NCBI GenBank assembly: GCA_017447865.1
Contig: JAFSMO010000069.1
Coordinates: 1 to 43,769, forward strand
Reading direction: 5' to 3'
Source of the DNA: Thermoguttaceae bacterium
GTDB lineage: Bacteria; Planctomycetota; Planctomycetia; Pirellulales; Thermoguttaceae
DNA: 43,769 nucleotides
Shown here: positions 7,891 to 16,845 of the stretch, in pieces
Position numbering within the stretch: position 1 is the first letter of the stretch
How the letters are laid out: every line of letters starts with the position of its first letter
Made by a program: the position numbers and the translations under genes
The notes under the pieces: generated by a model
What the model saw: only the letters and a program-made list of their open reading frames with translations
Told to the model about the DNA's origin: nothing
Databases searched by the model: none

Positions 7891-8718
7891 CTACTGCGCG
7901 TCGTGCTGCTCGCGGGCCAGCGTGAGAAATTCCTCCAGAGCCTTCGCGTCGTTTCGGCTCAGAATTTCCCGAATCTCGTCAAACTGCCGCTCGAAACGTT
8001 CCATCGCGGCCAGAACGTTCTGCCGATTATCCGTCAAAATGTCGCGCCAGACCTCGGGATTTCCGCCCGAAAGACGGGTCATGGACGCGTAGCCGGTCCC
8101 GGTGAAGGGGAAAAGCTCGCGCTCGGTGACGGCCGAAAGCACGCAGGAAAGCAAATGCGGCAGGTGGCTCGTACGGGCAAGGACCGCGTCGTGCTCGCTC
8201 GCCGGCATAAAAACGACGTTCGCGCCGACCGAGCGCCACATCGCGGCGACTTTCTCAAAGGCGTCTTCCGGCTCCCGGTTCGTCAGGACGGTCGTTTTGC
8301 CCACGTACAGATTTTCGTCTGCCGCGGCGGCGCCGGAGGTTTCCTTCCCCGCGATCGGGTGCCCGCCGATGAAGATGCAGCCGTCCGACTCGCAAAGGGC
8401 CTGAAAGTCCTCAAAAATCGACGCTTTCGTGCTTCCCACGTCCGTGAAAATGGTCCCGGGCTGGACGAACGGCAAGGCCTGGCGGATCGTCAGACCGATC
8501 GTCTCGACCGGGGTGCAAACCACGACGATCTCCGCGTCGGAAACGGCCTCTTCGAGGGAATCGGCGATATGCGTGATGCACCCTCCCGCCAGCGCGGTCT
8601 CCAGATTGGAGCGTCGGCGGCCGAAGCCGGAGATTTCCGTCACGGCCCGATTTTTAAGGAGCGCTTTTCCGAGTGAGGCCCCAATCAGCCCAACGCCGAT
8701 GATCGCGATCTTGTTCAT
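7891..8718 (-). CDS. tyrA: Prephenate dehydrogenase
   Basis: 275 residues. The N-terminal NAD(P) site IIGVGLIGASLGKALL (residues 5-20) and the substrate-site block GGHPIAGKETSGAAAA are typical of TyrA. The second half is the helical dimerisation domain. It converts prephenate to 4-hydroxyphenylpyruvate in tyrosine synthesis. No chorismate mutase or ACT domain is attached, so feedback control must differ from fused types. A GGGAAG ribosome site lies upstream of the ATG. It starts 26 bp after the glnS stop on the same strand, so the two genes may be co-transcribed. Arogenate specificity cannot be excluded. Confidence 0.93.
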   Translation of the reverse strand: MNKIAIIGVGLIGASLGKALLKNRAVTEISGFGRRRSNLETALAGGCITHIADSLEEAVSDAEIVVVCTPVETIGLTIRQALPFVQPGTIFTDVGSTKASIFEDFQALCESDGCIFIGGHPIAGKETSGAAAADENLYVGKTTVLTNREPEDAFEKVAAMWRSVGANVVFMPASEHDAVLARTSHLPHLLSCVLSAVTERELFPFTGTGYASMTRLSGGNPEVWRDILTDNRQNVLAAMERFERQFDEIREILSRNDAKALEEFLTLAREQHDAQ

Positions 8719-8744
8719 CGATTCGCTTCCCTGACCCTAAACTT

Positions 8745-10418
<1,674 letters not shown>

Positions 10419-10575
10419 TTTCTGCTCCCTCAAAAAAAGTAGTTGATTCAGGAAAAGTTCTCCCGCTATTTTAACCGAAAGGCGAAATAATAAAAGAGGG
10501 AGAGACGGAGAAAAGAAGAAAAAAATCCAAAAAAGTCCAAAAAGCCCGAAACCCGCTCACTCATCCCGGAGGGGC

Positions 10576-10603
10576 TTGACTTTTTTCCGATTCGTGGGAT
10601 AAT
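10576..10603 (+). promoter_or_regulatory. Sigma70-type promoter for fumC
   Basis: TTGACT (10576-10581) and GATAAT (10598-10603) are 16 bp apart, and TGG just before the -10 gives an extended -10 element. It leaves a leader of about 40 nt, with GGAAGG at 10636-10641 as ribosome site for the ATG at 10650. Confidence 0.65.
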
Positions 10604-10649
10604 CAGGGGAAATGGTCTGATTTTCTGTTTCAACCGGAAGGCTTTTCAA

Positions 10650-12062
10650 ATGAACGAACGCATTGAACGTGATTCCATGGGCGAGGTGCGTCTCCCCGCC
10701 GAGGTTTACTACGGAGCGCAAACCCAGCGCGCCGTCGAGAATTTCCCCATCGCTCTGGCTCCCCTGCCCCCGAAGATGATCCAGGCGCTGGGTCTGGTCA
10801 AATGGGCGTGCGCCAGCGCGAACGAGGAACTGGGCCTTCTGGGAAAGAAGCTCGCCCCGGAGCAGATCGCCGCGCTGAAAACGGCCGCGCTGGAAGTCGC
10901 CGACGGCCAGATGGCGGACCAGTTCCCGATCGACATTTACCAGACCGGCTCCGGCACGTCGAGCAACATGAACGTGAACGAAGTCGTTTCCAACCGCGCG
11001 ATCGAGCTGTGCGGCGGCGACCGCTTTGACATGAAAAAGCCGATCCACCCCAACGACCACGTGAACATGGGCCAGAGCACGAACGATATTTTCCCGACCG
11101 CGATCCACGTGGCGGGCGCGCAGGTTCTGCGGAACGGGCTGATCCCGGCCCTGAAAGCCTGCGCCGACGTGCTTTACGCCAAGGCCCAGGAATGGGCGGA
11201 CGTCCTGAAGATCGGCCGGACGCATCTCGCCGACGCGACCCCCATGACGCTCGGACAGGAATTCAGCGGTCTCGCCCGTCAGATGGAACTGGCCGCCGAG
11301 GACGCCCGGAACGCGGAGGCGGCGCTTTACGAACTCCCCGCCGGTGGCACGGCCGTCGGCTCCGGGATCAACACGCACCCGAAATTTGCCGCGGAGGTCG
11401 CCCGATTCCTTGCCGAAAAGACCGGCATCCCGTTCCGTGAGGCGGCCAACCACTTCGAGGCCAACGCCCAGCGGACCGGCGTGGTGCGGTGCCACGCGCT
11501 TCTGAAAGCGATCGCCGTCACGCTGATGAACGTCGCGAACAACATCCGGTGGCTCGGTTCCGGCCCGCGCTGCGGCTTCCACGAGATTTCCCTGCCGGAC
11601 CTCCAGCCGGGCAGTTCCATCATGCCGGGGAAGGTGAACCCGGTCCTGTGCGAGAGCATGATCCAGGTCGCGGCCCGCGTGATGGGGAACGACTCCACGA
11701 TCGCCGTCTGCGGGGCCACGGGTGGGCAGTTCCAGCTGAACATCACCATGCCGCTGATGAGCGCGGTCCTGCTGGAAAGCGTCGAGCTGATGGCGCGCTG
11801 CACGGCTGTCTTCACCGGGCGCTGCGTCTCGGGCCTGGCCGCCAACCGGGAGAAATGCGAGTCGGCGGTGGAGCAGAGCCTTTCCATGGTCACGTCGCTG
11901 AACCCGTACATCGGCTACGAGCGTGCCGCGGCCCTGGCGAAAGAAGCGTTCAAGACGGGCAAAACCATCCGTGAGCTTTGCCTCGAAAAAGAAGTCCTCC
12001 CGCCGGACGTTCTGGCTCAGGCCCTCGACCCGATGAAAATGACGAGACCGCTCACAGAATAG
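10650..12062 (+). CDS. fumC: Fumarate hydratase class II
   Basis: 470 residues, the standard length. Family blocks include TGSGTSSNMNVNEVVSNRA, NDHVNMGQSTNDIFPTAIH, GRTHLADATPMTLGQE and the fumarase/aspartase signature GSSIMPGKVNP (about residues 321-331). It converts fumarate to malate in the TCA cycle in the cytoplasm, without an iron-sulphur cluster. The start is set by GGAAGG upstream and by the conserved N-terminus RIERDSMGEVRLPAEVYYGAQTQRA-type block. The TAG stop (12060-12062) merges into the first AGTGTGG unit of repeat R3. Aspartase was considered, but the residues match FumC better. Confidence 0.96.
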   Translation: MNERIERDSMGEVRLPAEVYYGAQTQRAVENFPIALAPLPPKMIQALGLVKWACASANEELGLLGKKLAPEQIAALKTAALEVADGQMADQFPIDIYQTGSGTSSNMNVNEVVSNRAIELCGGDRFDMKKPIHPNDHVNMGQSTNDIFPTAIHVAGAQVLRNGLIPALKACADVLYAKAQEWADVLKIGRTHLADATPMTLGQEFSGLARQMELAAEDARNAEAALYELPAGGTAVGSGINTHPKFAAEVARFLAEKTGIPFREAANHFEANAQRTGVVRCHALLKAIAVTLMNVANNIRWLGSGPRCGFHEISLPDLQPGSSIMPGKVNPVLCESMIQVAARVMGNDSTIAVCGATGGQFQLNITMPLMSAVLLESVELMARCTAVFTGRCVSGLAANREKCESAVEQSLSMVTSLNPYIGYERAAALAKEAFKTGKTIRELCLEKEVLPPDVLAQALDPMKMTRPLTE

Positions 12063-12173
12063 TGTGGAGTGTGGAGTGTGGAGTTGACGCTGACGCGTAA
12101 CGTTGGTTTCAGAAAGAGCTCAACCCATAAAAAGCCGAAGGCTTTTCCAACTCCACACTCCACTCTCCACACT
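12061..12173. repeat. Heptamer-armed palindrome R3 (AGTGTGG type)
   Basis: Left arm: three exact tandem AGTGTGG units (12061-12081). Right arm: CCACACT, CCACTCT, CCACACT (12153-12173). The core holds a 28-nt block (12086-12113) that recurs with one mismatch in R6 (16647-16674), although R6 has different heptamers. A mini-hairpin AAAAGCC-GAA-GGCTTTT follows. The left arm begins within the fumC stop codon. Confidence 0.88.
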
Positions 12174-12215
12174 CAAAAAAATTCTCTTTTTTTCTGAAAA
12201 ATTTTAAAAATTTTG

Positions 12216-12243
12216 TTGCAATTTTCTCGTTTTGGCGTAAAAT
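12216..12243 (+). promoter_or_regulatory. Sigma70-type promoter for the first PEP-CTERM gene
   Basis: TTGCAA (12216-12221) and TAAAAT (12238-12243) with 16-bp spacing lie in an AT-rich stretch. The ribosome site GGAG (12282-12285) precedes ATG 12295. Confidence 0.5.
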
Positions 12244-12294
12244 CTAATTTTATAGAAAGCATTTTATTAAGATTTCACGTTGGAGATTTTTCCC

Positions 12295-15057
12295 ATGAAA
12301 CGTTTTACGGCCCTTTTTTCCGTTTTATTCTTTGGTTTCCTGACCGCCTCGGTTTCGGCTGAGACGTTCTACCTGACAAAAACACAGCCAATGGGAACAA
12401 ACTGGGGCAGCACCGGCTACTGGAGTGAAAGCGGAAATCCCGGCGCACACGCAGGCGCGGACTACCTTGTGGACAGCGGCTACACGCTGCGTTCCCCCGA
12501 AAACAGTTCCGCAGCCACCGTAAACGTTTTTCCCGGCGATTCGCTCACGCTCGGCGGAGACCGGACCGGCTCGCTGACGGGCGGGACGTTCACCCTCAAG
12601 GGAAACGCCACGGTCAATAATATGACCGCCGTCTCCGGAACCATTTTTCAGGGCGCAACCAACGGGGTCCTCACCCTGGCAGGCAATATTAATAACACTG
12701 GGACGCTTCTAATCTCCGCCCAGACCGGCGACAGTCCCAACCGCGCCATGAACGTCACCGCTCAGATCTCCGGCGGCCAGGACGCCACCCTCAACATCAA
12801 CTCCAACTCGACCGGCTACGTCCAGCTTGCACACAGCAACAACACGTTCGCCGGGGCCATCACGGTCATGGAAAACGCGGTCCTGAAGCTCTCCGCTGCC
12901 GGTTCGATCGGCTCCAGTCCGACGCTGACCGTCTCGAAGGGCGCGAAAGTGATCACCCCCGAAAGCCTCTCGGTGAAGTCCCTGACGCTTACGTACCCCA
13001 GCGGCGTGCTCAATAAAGCGCTGACGTACCTGACCGCCACGATTCCGAACAGCACGACGACCGTTTCCACCGCCGCGATGAAGACCGCCCTGGCCGGCTC
13101 GGGGCTTGACATGCCGATCGGCTCCACGATCAGCGTCACCGGCTCGACGCGGGAGGCCGCGACGTACTACCTCAACGCCAGTTCTTTGCCGGAGCAGACA
13201 TATAGCTGGAATAACCCGGGCGTCTGGCGGGTCGGCGCCTCTGACGGTCCCGTCAGCACCGTCGTTCCGACCCTTGGCGACACGGTCCGCCTTACCAACG
13301 TGCTTCGCACCACGTACCAGGACTCCAACGGCAAAACGCTCTACTTCCTCCCCACCACCTACCTGGACGCGGGCGGCGTGATCGGTCTGAAATCCGTCGT
13401 GGGGACGGACTTCTTCCCCGACCTGATCCTTAATGGAGGAAGCGTCAGCAATTACGGCGTGGACAACAAAACGGTCCACATCGGCGGGCACATGACGGCG
13501 GTCGATGGCGTAACCTCCACCTTCACGGCAAACAGCGTCAAACGTATGCTGGACGTTGATTCCGACATTTCCGGCACGGGCGCATTGACCGTGACCGGCG
13601 GCGGAACCGTCAGACTGACCGGGAATAATACCGAATACACCGGGACGATGACGGTCAAAGCGAACACGACCCTTCAGCCCACTTCCGCCAACGCGCTGAC
13701 CAACGCCAAGGTCGTGAGCGAAAACGGCACGAAGATCAAACTCGCCGGCAACCAGAAGATGGGGACCTGGACCACGAAATACAGCGACGGCAGAGCGTCA
13801 GACGGTACGTACCTGATGCCGAACTCCATCACGGTCTCCGACAAATACGTTCAGGACGCCCTTTTAGTGGTGGGGATGGACGCCCCGATCGGCGCGGTGA
13901 TCACGTCCGACTCCACCCGCGAAGGAAAAACGTACTACGCCACGGATGGAGGATCCGCTTCGAACTGGACCACGGCGAGCACCTGGCACGAAGGCAGCAC
14001 CAGCGGCTCCAACCCGGGCAGCTACATTCCGACCGTGGGTGACGTGGCCTACATCACGAACACCAACGCGAGCTCCTCGACAGTGTTCACAGTCCGCACC
14101 CCTGAAAACCTCAACGATGTGAATGGCGTAACGCACTACTTCCTCGCGGAACTGCACATCGGCCCCAAAGGAAACCTCGGCCTGAAAAACGCGAACGCGA
14201 CGGTTTGCGTCCCCAACCTGATCCTTGAGGGCGGGAGCATCGGCAACGCGAAGGGCGGCACCAGCCGCGCCGCCAAGCTGGACGGTTCCATCCGGGTGGT
14301 CGCGGACTCGACGATCTCGCCTCCAACGGAAAGTAATATCCGTCGCACGATCGACGTTCTTGCGGACATTTCGGGCAGCGCGAACCTGACGTTCAGGAAC
14401 ACCGGGATCATCGCTCTGAGCGGTGACAACAGCGGCTTCACCGGTAAAGCGACGCTGGAAACCAACACCACGCTTCGGCTCAACTCGGAGAACGCGCTGG
14501 GCCCGGCTGGCGACCTGACGACCCAAACCGGAGCGGAACTGACCGTCAACAATTCCGAGACGCTCAGCAAGCTGACGGCCAACGGCACCCTGAACCTCAA
14601 CGGGACCGGCACGCTGGAAGTTCCGACCATCGACGGGACCGGCATCACGCTGAACCAGACCGGCGCGACGCTTTACCTGACCGGCGAAGACGCGACACTC
14701 AACGGAACGTACAATCAGACCGGCGGCGCGCTGCGGCTGGACCTGAATTCCCCGCTGACGATCACGGGCGATTTGGCCCTTTCCAACCTTGAAATCAATG
14801 CGGATGACGCGGACCTCTTCAATTCGAGCAGTATTTACCCGGTTTTGGAGGGGCCGAAAGTTTCCTCCTTCGATTGGACGGGGCTCACCTTGACCGGCGT
14901 GGGCGCACTGGCAGATATTCCTTTGAGCGGGATGATGCAGGGCGACGTCTTCTACATCGGTTCCAACGGCGCAGTCGCTCAGTACGTCCCGGAACCCGCA
15001 ACGTGGGCACTGCTGCTGCTCGGCATTTTGGGACTGACACTCAGAAGAAAGAAATGA
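12295..15057 (+). CDS. PEP-CTERM sorted surface protein with autotransporter-type beta-strand repeats
   Basis: 920 residues from ATG 12295. An upstream TTG at 12280 overlaps the GGAG ribosome site and would spoil the signal peptide. The N-terminus is a Sec signal (MKRFTALFSVLFFGFLTASVSA). The body is two similar modules of about 245 residues, each opening with a STREAATYY or STREGKTYY block and containing PATR-like beta-strand repeats such as GNNTEYTGTMTVKANTTLQ. The C-terminus is a classic PEP-CTERM tag: VPEPATWALLLLGILGL then RRKK. Family knowledge: exosortase recognises this tag, cleaves and anchors the protein, often with an exopolysaccharide. The protein is Thr, Ser, Gly and Asn rich. 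Its TGA stop is within the repeat that follows. Function beyond an extracellular beta-helix structure is unknown. Confidence 0.88.
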   Translation: MKRFTALFSVLFFGFLTASVSAETFYLTKTQPMGTNWGSTGYWSESGNPGAHAGADYLVDSGYTLRSPENSSAATVNVFPGDSLTLGGDRTGSLTGGTFTLKGNATVNNMTAVSGTIFQGATNGVLTLAGNINNTGTLLISAQTGDSPNRAMNVTAQISGGQDATLNINSNSTGYVQLAHSNNTFAGAITVMENAVLKLSAAGSIGSSPTLTVSKGAKVITPESLSVKSLTLTYPSGVLNKALTYLTATIPNSTTTVSTAAMKTALAGSGLDMPIGSTISVTGSTREAATYYLNASSLPEQTYSWNNPGVWRVGASDGPVSTVVPTLGDTVRLTNVLRTTYQDSNGKTLYFLPTTYLDAGGVIGLKSVVGTDFFPDLILNGGSVSNYGVDNKTVHIGGHMTAVDGVTSTFTANSVKRMLDVDSDISGTGALTVTGGGTVRLTGNNTEYTGTMTVKANTTLQPTSANALTNAKVVSENGTKIKLAGNQKMGTWTTKYSDGRASDGTYLMPNSITVSDKYVQDALLVVGMDAPIGAVITSDSTREGKTYYATDGGSASNWTTASTWHEGSTSGSNPGSYIPTVGDVAYITNTNASSSTVFTVRTPENLNDVNGVTHYFLAELHIGPKGNLGLKNANATVCVPNLILEGGSIGNAKGGTSRAAKLDGSIRVVADSTISPPTESNIRRTIDVLADISGSANLTFRNTGIIALSGDNSGFTGKATLETNTTLRLNSENALGPAGDLTTQTGAELTVNNSETLSKLTANGTLNLNGTGTLEVPTIDGTGITLNQTGATLYLTGEDATLNGTYNQTGGALRLDLNSPLTITGDLALSNLEINADDADLFNSSSIYPVLEGPKVSSFDWTGLTLTGVGALADIPLSGMMQGDVFYIGSNGAVAQYVPEPATWALLLLGILGLTLRRKK

Positions 15058-15198
15058 ATAATGAATAACGAATGAAAGGCGGTAATGGAGGCCGAAGGCC
15101 GGAATTACGCTCGGTTTGAACTCATTCTGCAGCCTACAATTCGTTATTCGTTCTACATTATTCGTTTTAATTCATCATTCATCATTCATCATTCATAA
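15055..15198. repeat. Heptamer-armed element R4 (TGAATAA/TTCATCA type)
   Basis: Left arm TGAATAA at 15055-15061 and 15062-15068; the TGA stop of the PEP-CTERM gene is the first three bases. Right side has degenerate TTATTCG units and then TTCATCA at 15171, 15178 and 15185 and TTCATAA at 15192. The core (15071-15129) is the reverse complement of R7 core 19935-19993 with one mismatch in 59. The right arm ends 9 bases before the next start codon. Confidence 0.85.
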
Positions 15199-15207
15199 TT
15201 AAAATCG

Positions 15208-16143
15208 ATGCGTCGCACAGCTTTCACACTCGTAGAACTTTTAGTCGTCATCGCGATCATCGGGATGCTGGTGGGGCTTTTGCTTCCTGCGGTCCAGCAG
15301 GCACGTGAGGCCGCGCGACGGATGCAGTGTTCCAACAATGAGAAGAACCTGGTTTTGGCTCTTCTGAACCACGAGAGCGCGAACAAGTCGTTCCCGCCTG
15401 CGCGCATGGGCGGCGACGGGACGCTTCCAAACGGCAACACCCAGCCGGGGGACCAGCGCTACGGCTCCAGCGCGTTTTTGCAGTGTCTTCCGCAGCTCGA
15501 ACAGCAGGCCCTTTACCAACAGCTGAATGACGGAAAGATTTTTCCCGCGGTGAGCGACAGCACCACGAGTTCCTGGACGCAGGTCAAGAATACCGCCACG
15601 CCGCTGCTGATCACGCGGCCCTCGGTTTTCGTCTGTCCCTCGAGCACTGCGCCGCCCACGCTTGAAAGCAACGCCAACTACGCGACGGGGACGTACGCCT
15701 GCTGTGCCGGAACGCATGGGCCATCAGACTCGGGCGGCCCGATCAGCTTTAAGGTCAAGTACGAAAACGACGGCGTGTTTTTCTACTGGAGACGCATTCA
15801 GCAATCCGAAATCAAGGACGGAACCTCCCAGACGATCTTCCTCAGCGAAGTGACCGACGCAGAAAAGGCGGGGAGCCAGAACACCTGGTTCCAGGGTTCA
15901 CGCCATCTGGACTGTTTCCGCACGACGGACAATCCGTTGAACACGAAGTACGAACAGGGCGTCGTGTGCAACATGTACGGCTACAAAGCCTCCGGCGCAT
16001 TCGCCAGCGAGCACACGGGCGGCGCCTTTTTCGCCTTTGGTGACGGCCACGTCGTCTTCCTCTCCGAAAGCATCGACCTCAAGGAAGTTTACCGTCCCCT
16101 TTCCACCCGCGCCGGCAACGAAGCCGTGAACGGAGAGTATTAA
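15208..16143 (+). CDS. DUF1559 prepilin-like protein (planctomycete type)
   Basis: 311 residues. A type IV prepilin-like N-terminus RRTAFTLVELLVVIAIIGML (residues 2-21) is followed by the nearly invariant LLPAVQQAREAARRMQCSNN. The C-terminal H-X9-DG block (HTGGAFFAFGDGHV, about residues 272-285) completes the DUF1559/SBP_bac_10 family, which is hugely expanded in planctomycetes. The leader would be cut by a prepilin peptidase before Phe, and the helix anchors the protein in a pseudopilus or membrane; the real role is unknown. No Shine-Dalgarno site precedes the ATG because repeat R4 ends 9 bases upstream. It is followed after 7-30 bases by a small lipoprotein, a common pairing in this phylum. 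Confidence 0.92.
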   Translation: MRRTAFTLVELLVVIAIIGMLVGLLLPAVQQAREAARRMQCSNNEKNLVLALLNHESANKSFPPARMGGDGTLPNGNTQPGDQRYGSSAFLQCLPQLEQQALYQQLNDGKIFPAVSDSTTSSWTQVKNTATPLLITRPSVFVCPSSTAPPTLESNANYATGTYACCAGTHGPSDSGGPISFKVKYENDGVFFYWRRIQQSEIKDGTSQTIFLSEVTDAEKAGSQNTWFQGSRHLDCFRTTDNPLNTKYEQGVVCNMYGYKASGAFASEHTGGAFFAFGDGHVVFLSESIDLKEVYRPLSTRAGNEAVNGEY

Positions 16144-16146
16144 TTT

Positions 16147-16178
16147 AATTATGAATTATGAATTAAGAATTATGAATT
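16147..16178 (+). repeat. Heptamer array R5 (AATTATG type), no right arm
   Basis: Four tandem heptamers: AATTATG (16147), AATTATG (16154), AATTAAG (16161), AATTATG (16168), then AATT. It begins 3 bases after the TAA stop of the DUF1559 gene. It creates ATG codons at 16151, 16158 and 16172, and the downstream gene must use one of them. Confidence 0.8.
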
Positions 16179-16624
16179 GCCGCCTCGCTCCGTTTTTCAT
16201 CCTGATCCTGGGTTTTGTGTTTTTCACGGGCTGCGGCGATGGCCGGCCGAAGCGCTACCCGATCCAGGGGGTCGTGACGGTGGACGGGCAGCCGCTTTCG
16301 GGTGATTTTGTCGGTTCGATCCGGCTGATCCCCGTGGCGGGCGGGCGTCCGGCTTCGGCCCAGCTCGATTCGGAGGGGAAATTCACGCTCGGCTGCTACG
16401 ATGCCGAGGACGGCTGCCCCGCCGGCGAGTACAAAGTCGAAGTGAGCGTCTCCGAGCAGAAAAACTTCAAAATGCGCTATCTCGTCCCGCCGCGCTACTG
16501 GGACGCTGACAAAAGTGGCCTGACGGTCACGGTCGAAGGCAAAAACCCCTCCCTGACCATCGACGTGAAGTGGGAACCGCAGGACGCGAAGTACCGCAAG
16601 ATGGTCATTAACATGAATGAATAA
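16172..16624 (+). CDS. Small lipoprotein with carboxypeptidase-regulatory-like domain
   Basis: 150 residues from ATG 16172 (157 from the in-frame ATG 16151). I prefer 16172 because MNCRLAPFFILILGFVFFTGC is a compact lipoprotein signal ending in the lipobox FTGC, while the seven extra residues are only translated heptamer repeat. Neither start has a Shine-Dalgarno site. The mature part (YPIQGVVTVDGQPLSGDFVG..., then GEYKVEVSV) resembles the beta-sandwich carboxypeptidase-regulatory-like domain seen in many planctomycete lipoproteins coded next to DUF1559 genes. It should sit on a membrane surface. The specific function is not known. The TAA stop lies inside the next heptamer array (R6). Confidence 0.75.
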   Translation: MNCRLAPFFILILGFVFFTGCGDGRPKRYPIQGVVTVDGQPLSGDFVGSIRLIPVAGGRPASAQLDSEGKFTLGCYDAEDGCPAGEYKVEVSVSEQKNFKMRYLVPPRYWDADKSGLTVTVEGKNPSLTIDVKWEPQDAKYRKMVINMNE

Positions 16625-16683
16625 TGAAGAACGAATAACGAATAATGACGCTGACGCGTAACGTCGGTTTCAGATAGATTTTA
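16616..16683 (+). repeat. Heptamer-armed element R6 (CGAATAA type), right arm replaced by terminator
   Basis: A 38-nt stretch (16616-16653) is identical to 19880-19917 in R7, and it ends in the shared core (16647-16674) also found in R3. The TAA stop of the lipoprotein is inside it (16622-16624). In R7 the same bases supply a TGA stop in another reading frame. There is no right heptamer arm; the hairpin at 16684-16727 takes its place. Confidence 0.85.
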
Positions 16684-16727
16684 GCCGGTAAAGAGTGCAG
16701 GCTTTTACTCTTTGCCGGTCTTTTTTT
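16684..16727 (+). terminator. Rho-independent terminator
   Basis: The arms CCGGTAAAGAGT (16685-16696) and ACTCTTTGCCGG (16707-16718) pair in 11 of 12 positions plus one G-U, and the stem is followed by TCTTTTTTT. It ends the DUF1559-lipoprotein unit. Confidence 0.8.
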
Positions 16728-16776
16728 AACTTTTTTGACTTTTTTTCAAAAATTCTCTGTTTTTTCAAAAAAATCT

Positions 16777-16805
16777 CTCACAAAATCCCCTAGTCTGTGT
16801 ATAAT
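16777..16805 (+). promoter_or_regulatory. Sigma70-type promoter for the second PEP-CTERM gene
   Basis: CTCACA (16777-16782) and a consensus TATAAT (16800-16805) are spaced by 17 bp. A 30-nt leader follows with GAGG at 16835-16838 as ribosome site before ATG 16846. Confidence 0.5.
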
Positions 16806-16845
16806 TAAGCTAGATTAAAGTGAAAGTTTTTTTTGAGGTCCCAAA

